Assembly (NCBI GenBank): GCA_026874595.1
Contig: CM049317.1
Coordinates: 52,845,618 to 52,909,617, forward strand
Direction of reading: 5' to 3'
Origin: Sipunculus nudus
Taxonomy: Eukaryota > Annelida > Sipuncula > Golfingiida > Sipunculidae
DNA length: 64,000 nucleotides
The position numbers and the translations under genes were made by a program. Of the stretch, positions 63,248 to 64,000 are shown one piece after another. Position 1 is the first letter of the stretch. Each line of letters opens with the position of its first letter. The notes under the pieces were generated by a model. It was not told the origin of the DNA. It did not search any database and worked only from the letters and a program-made list of their open reading frames with translations.

Positions 63248-63904
63248 TAATAGGGAAGTGAATGACCAGTACACAGACACATATGAGAGTGGTACAATAA
63301 TGGACTCATGATCAACACCTGAATACACAAAATCAGATGATTCTAGTAGAATAAAGATAATTTTGAAATGATACAGAGTACCAGCCTATTACATATGCAG
63401 GTTTACATTCATGTGAAATAAATCATATTCATAGACACATAAATCAGACCCATTTGATGATTAATCATATATTATGATAATAAGCGTTTACCTTCCAATG
63501 AGCCGATACAGAAAGGACGACCTTGTGAATGTTAATGTTATATACTTTAGCTCTTGTCCATATACTTATTCATTTTGCCTTTGTTATATTGACACTATAT
63601 TGTGGACCATACATTCAAATCTCGAAGAATTGAATACATGCAACACTAAAAATACTAATGCTTTCGCAAAAGGATAATATAAATCTGAATGTTTGTTTAA
63701 ATACTTAGCTAAAATATATTAGGATAGAAACATAGTTACCACACCCAATTCCTGGATAGTAACATGTTATACATTTATCAGGTGTCCATAAAATATATAA
63801 TGTACAAGTTATATGTGTGGGCACATTGCCATCTTTTGCAAGATAATATACTTTGGTTAGCCTAAACAAACTTTCCATGAGAGTTTGTAATCAGTGGTGT
63901 AGTT

Positions 63905-64000
63905 GAATCCATACTATCCGAGTCTAAGCCCAGGCCGCTCGAGTCTGAGTCCAAGTCCGAGACCCTAAGATTCGAGTCCAAGTCCACACTCATCGAATCC
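63905..64000. repeat. hexamer-like GAGTCC/AAGTCC repeat, cut by the window edge
   Basis: Degenerate repetition of GAGTCC, AAGTCC and GAGTCT (for example CGAGTCTGAGTCCAAGTCCG). Similar words occur at 63005-63085. It probably continues past the window. Confidence 0.6.

Overview
The window looks like AT-rich, intron-rich, repeat-dense nuclear DNA of an animal, most likely a mollusc or another lophotrochozoan. The grounds are split genes with GT-AG introns, no operon-like packing, many (TA)n and poly-G/C tracts, pogo/Tigger, Mutator-like and Helitron-like elements, and tRNA-type promoter boxes inside repeats. The phylum is inferred from general style; no single sequence proves it. Most of the 64 kb is intronic or intergenic repeat.

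Genes. One gene can be read from start to stop: a divergent fatty-acid-binding protein (FABP/iLBP family) on the minus strand. Its exons are at 20426-20495, 4799-4974, 3291-3401 and 1809-1862 (about 136 aa). Intron phases are those of the classic FABP gene, and intron 1 is 15.5 kb. The last coding exon lies in a 335-bp tandem duplication, so a second, almost identical terminal exon sits at 1474-1527. A single exon at 39764-39875 (minus) encodes a membrane segment plus a band-4.1-binding juxtamembrane motif like those of neurexin IV/CASPR, CADM and glycophorin C. A weaker first-exon candidate lies at 37866-38138 (minus).

Layout. 1-845 is a 22-bp minisatellite. 1.4-20.5 kb is the FABP gene, with intron 1 holding a CpG-rich block, a SINE-like repeat, a Tigger-type transposon (10158-11378) and copies of a hairpin-ended dispersed repeat, here called REP1. 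20.5-41 kb is mostly intergenic or intronic, with a module-repeated REP1 block (23.6-27.2 kb), long (TA)n tracts and a Tigger MITE.

41.9-55.2 kb is a nested transposon complex. A 1.1-kb element (element a; 28-bp TIRs, 8-bp TSD) is present intact at 41900-43014. A second copy, in the opposite orientation, runs from 45497 to 55194 and carries its own 8-bp TSD (GAGTCGTG). It is split by an 8.6-kb element (element d, 46428-55054) with about 320-bp, nearly identical terminal inverted repeats. Element d contains a broken Mutator-like (MULE) transposase gene (51529-53329), a REP1 copy with 5-bp TSD (46967-51075) that is itself split by a Helitron-like element (48548-50014), and, in its right TIR, a 438-bp palindromic MITE with 9-bp TSD (54378-54815). 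A small relative of d (element c, 45012-45482) sits next to the complex, and another TIR element (element b, 43195-44791) lies between the two copies of a.

55.2-64 kb holds more dispersed repeats, a 621-bp-period duplication (about 57.9-59.2 kb), microsatellites and a hexamer-like GAGTCC/AAGTCC repeat at the right edge. No rRNA, bona fide tRNA or CRISPR was found.
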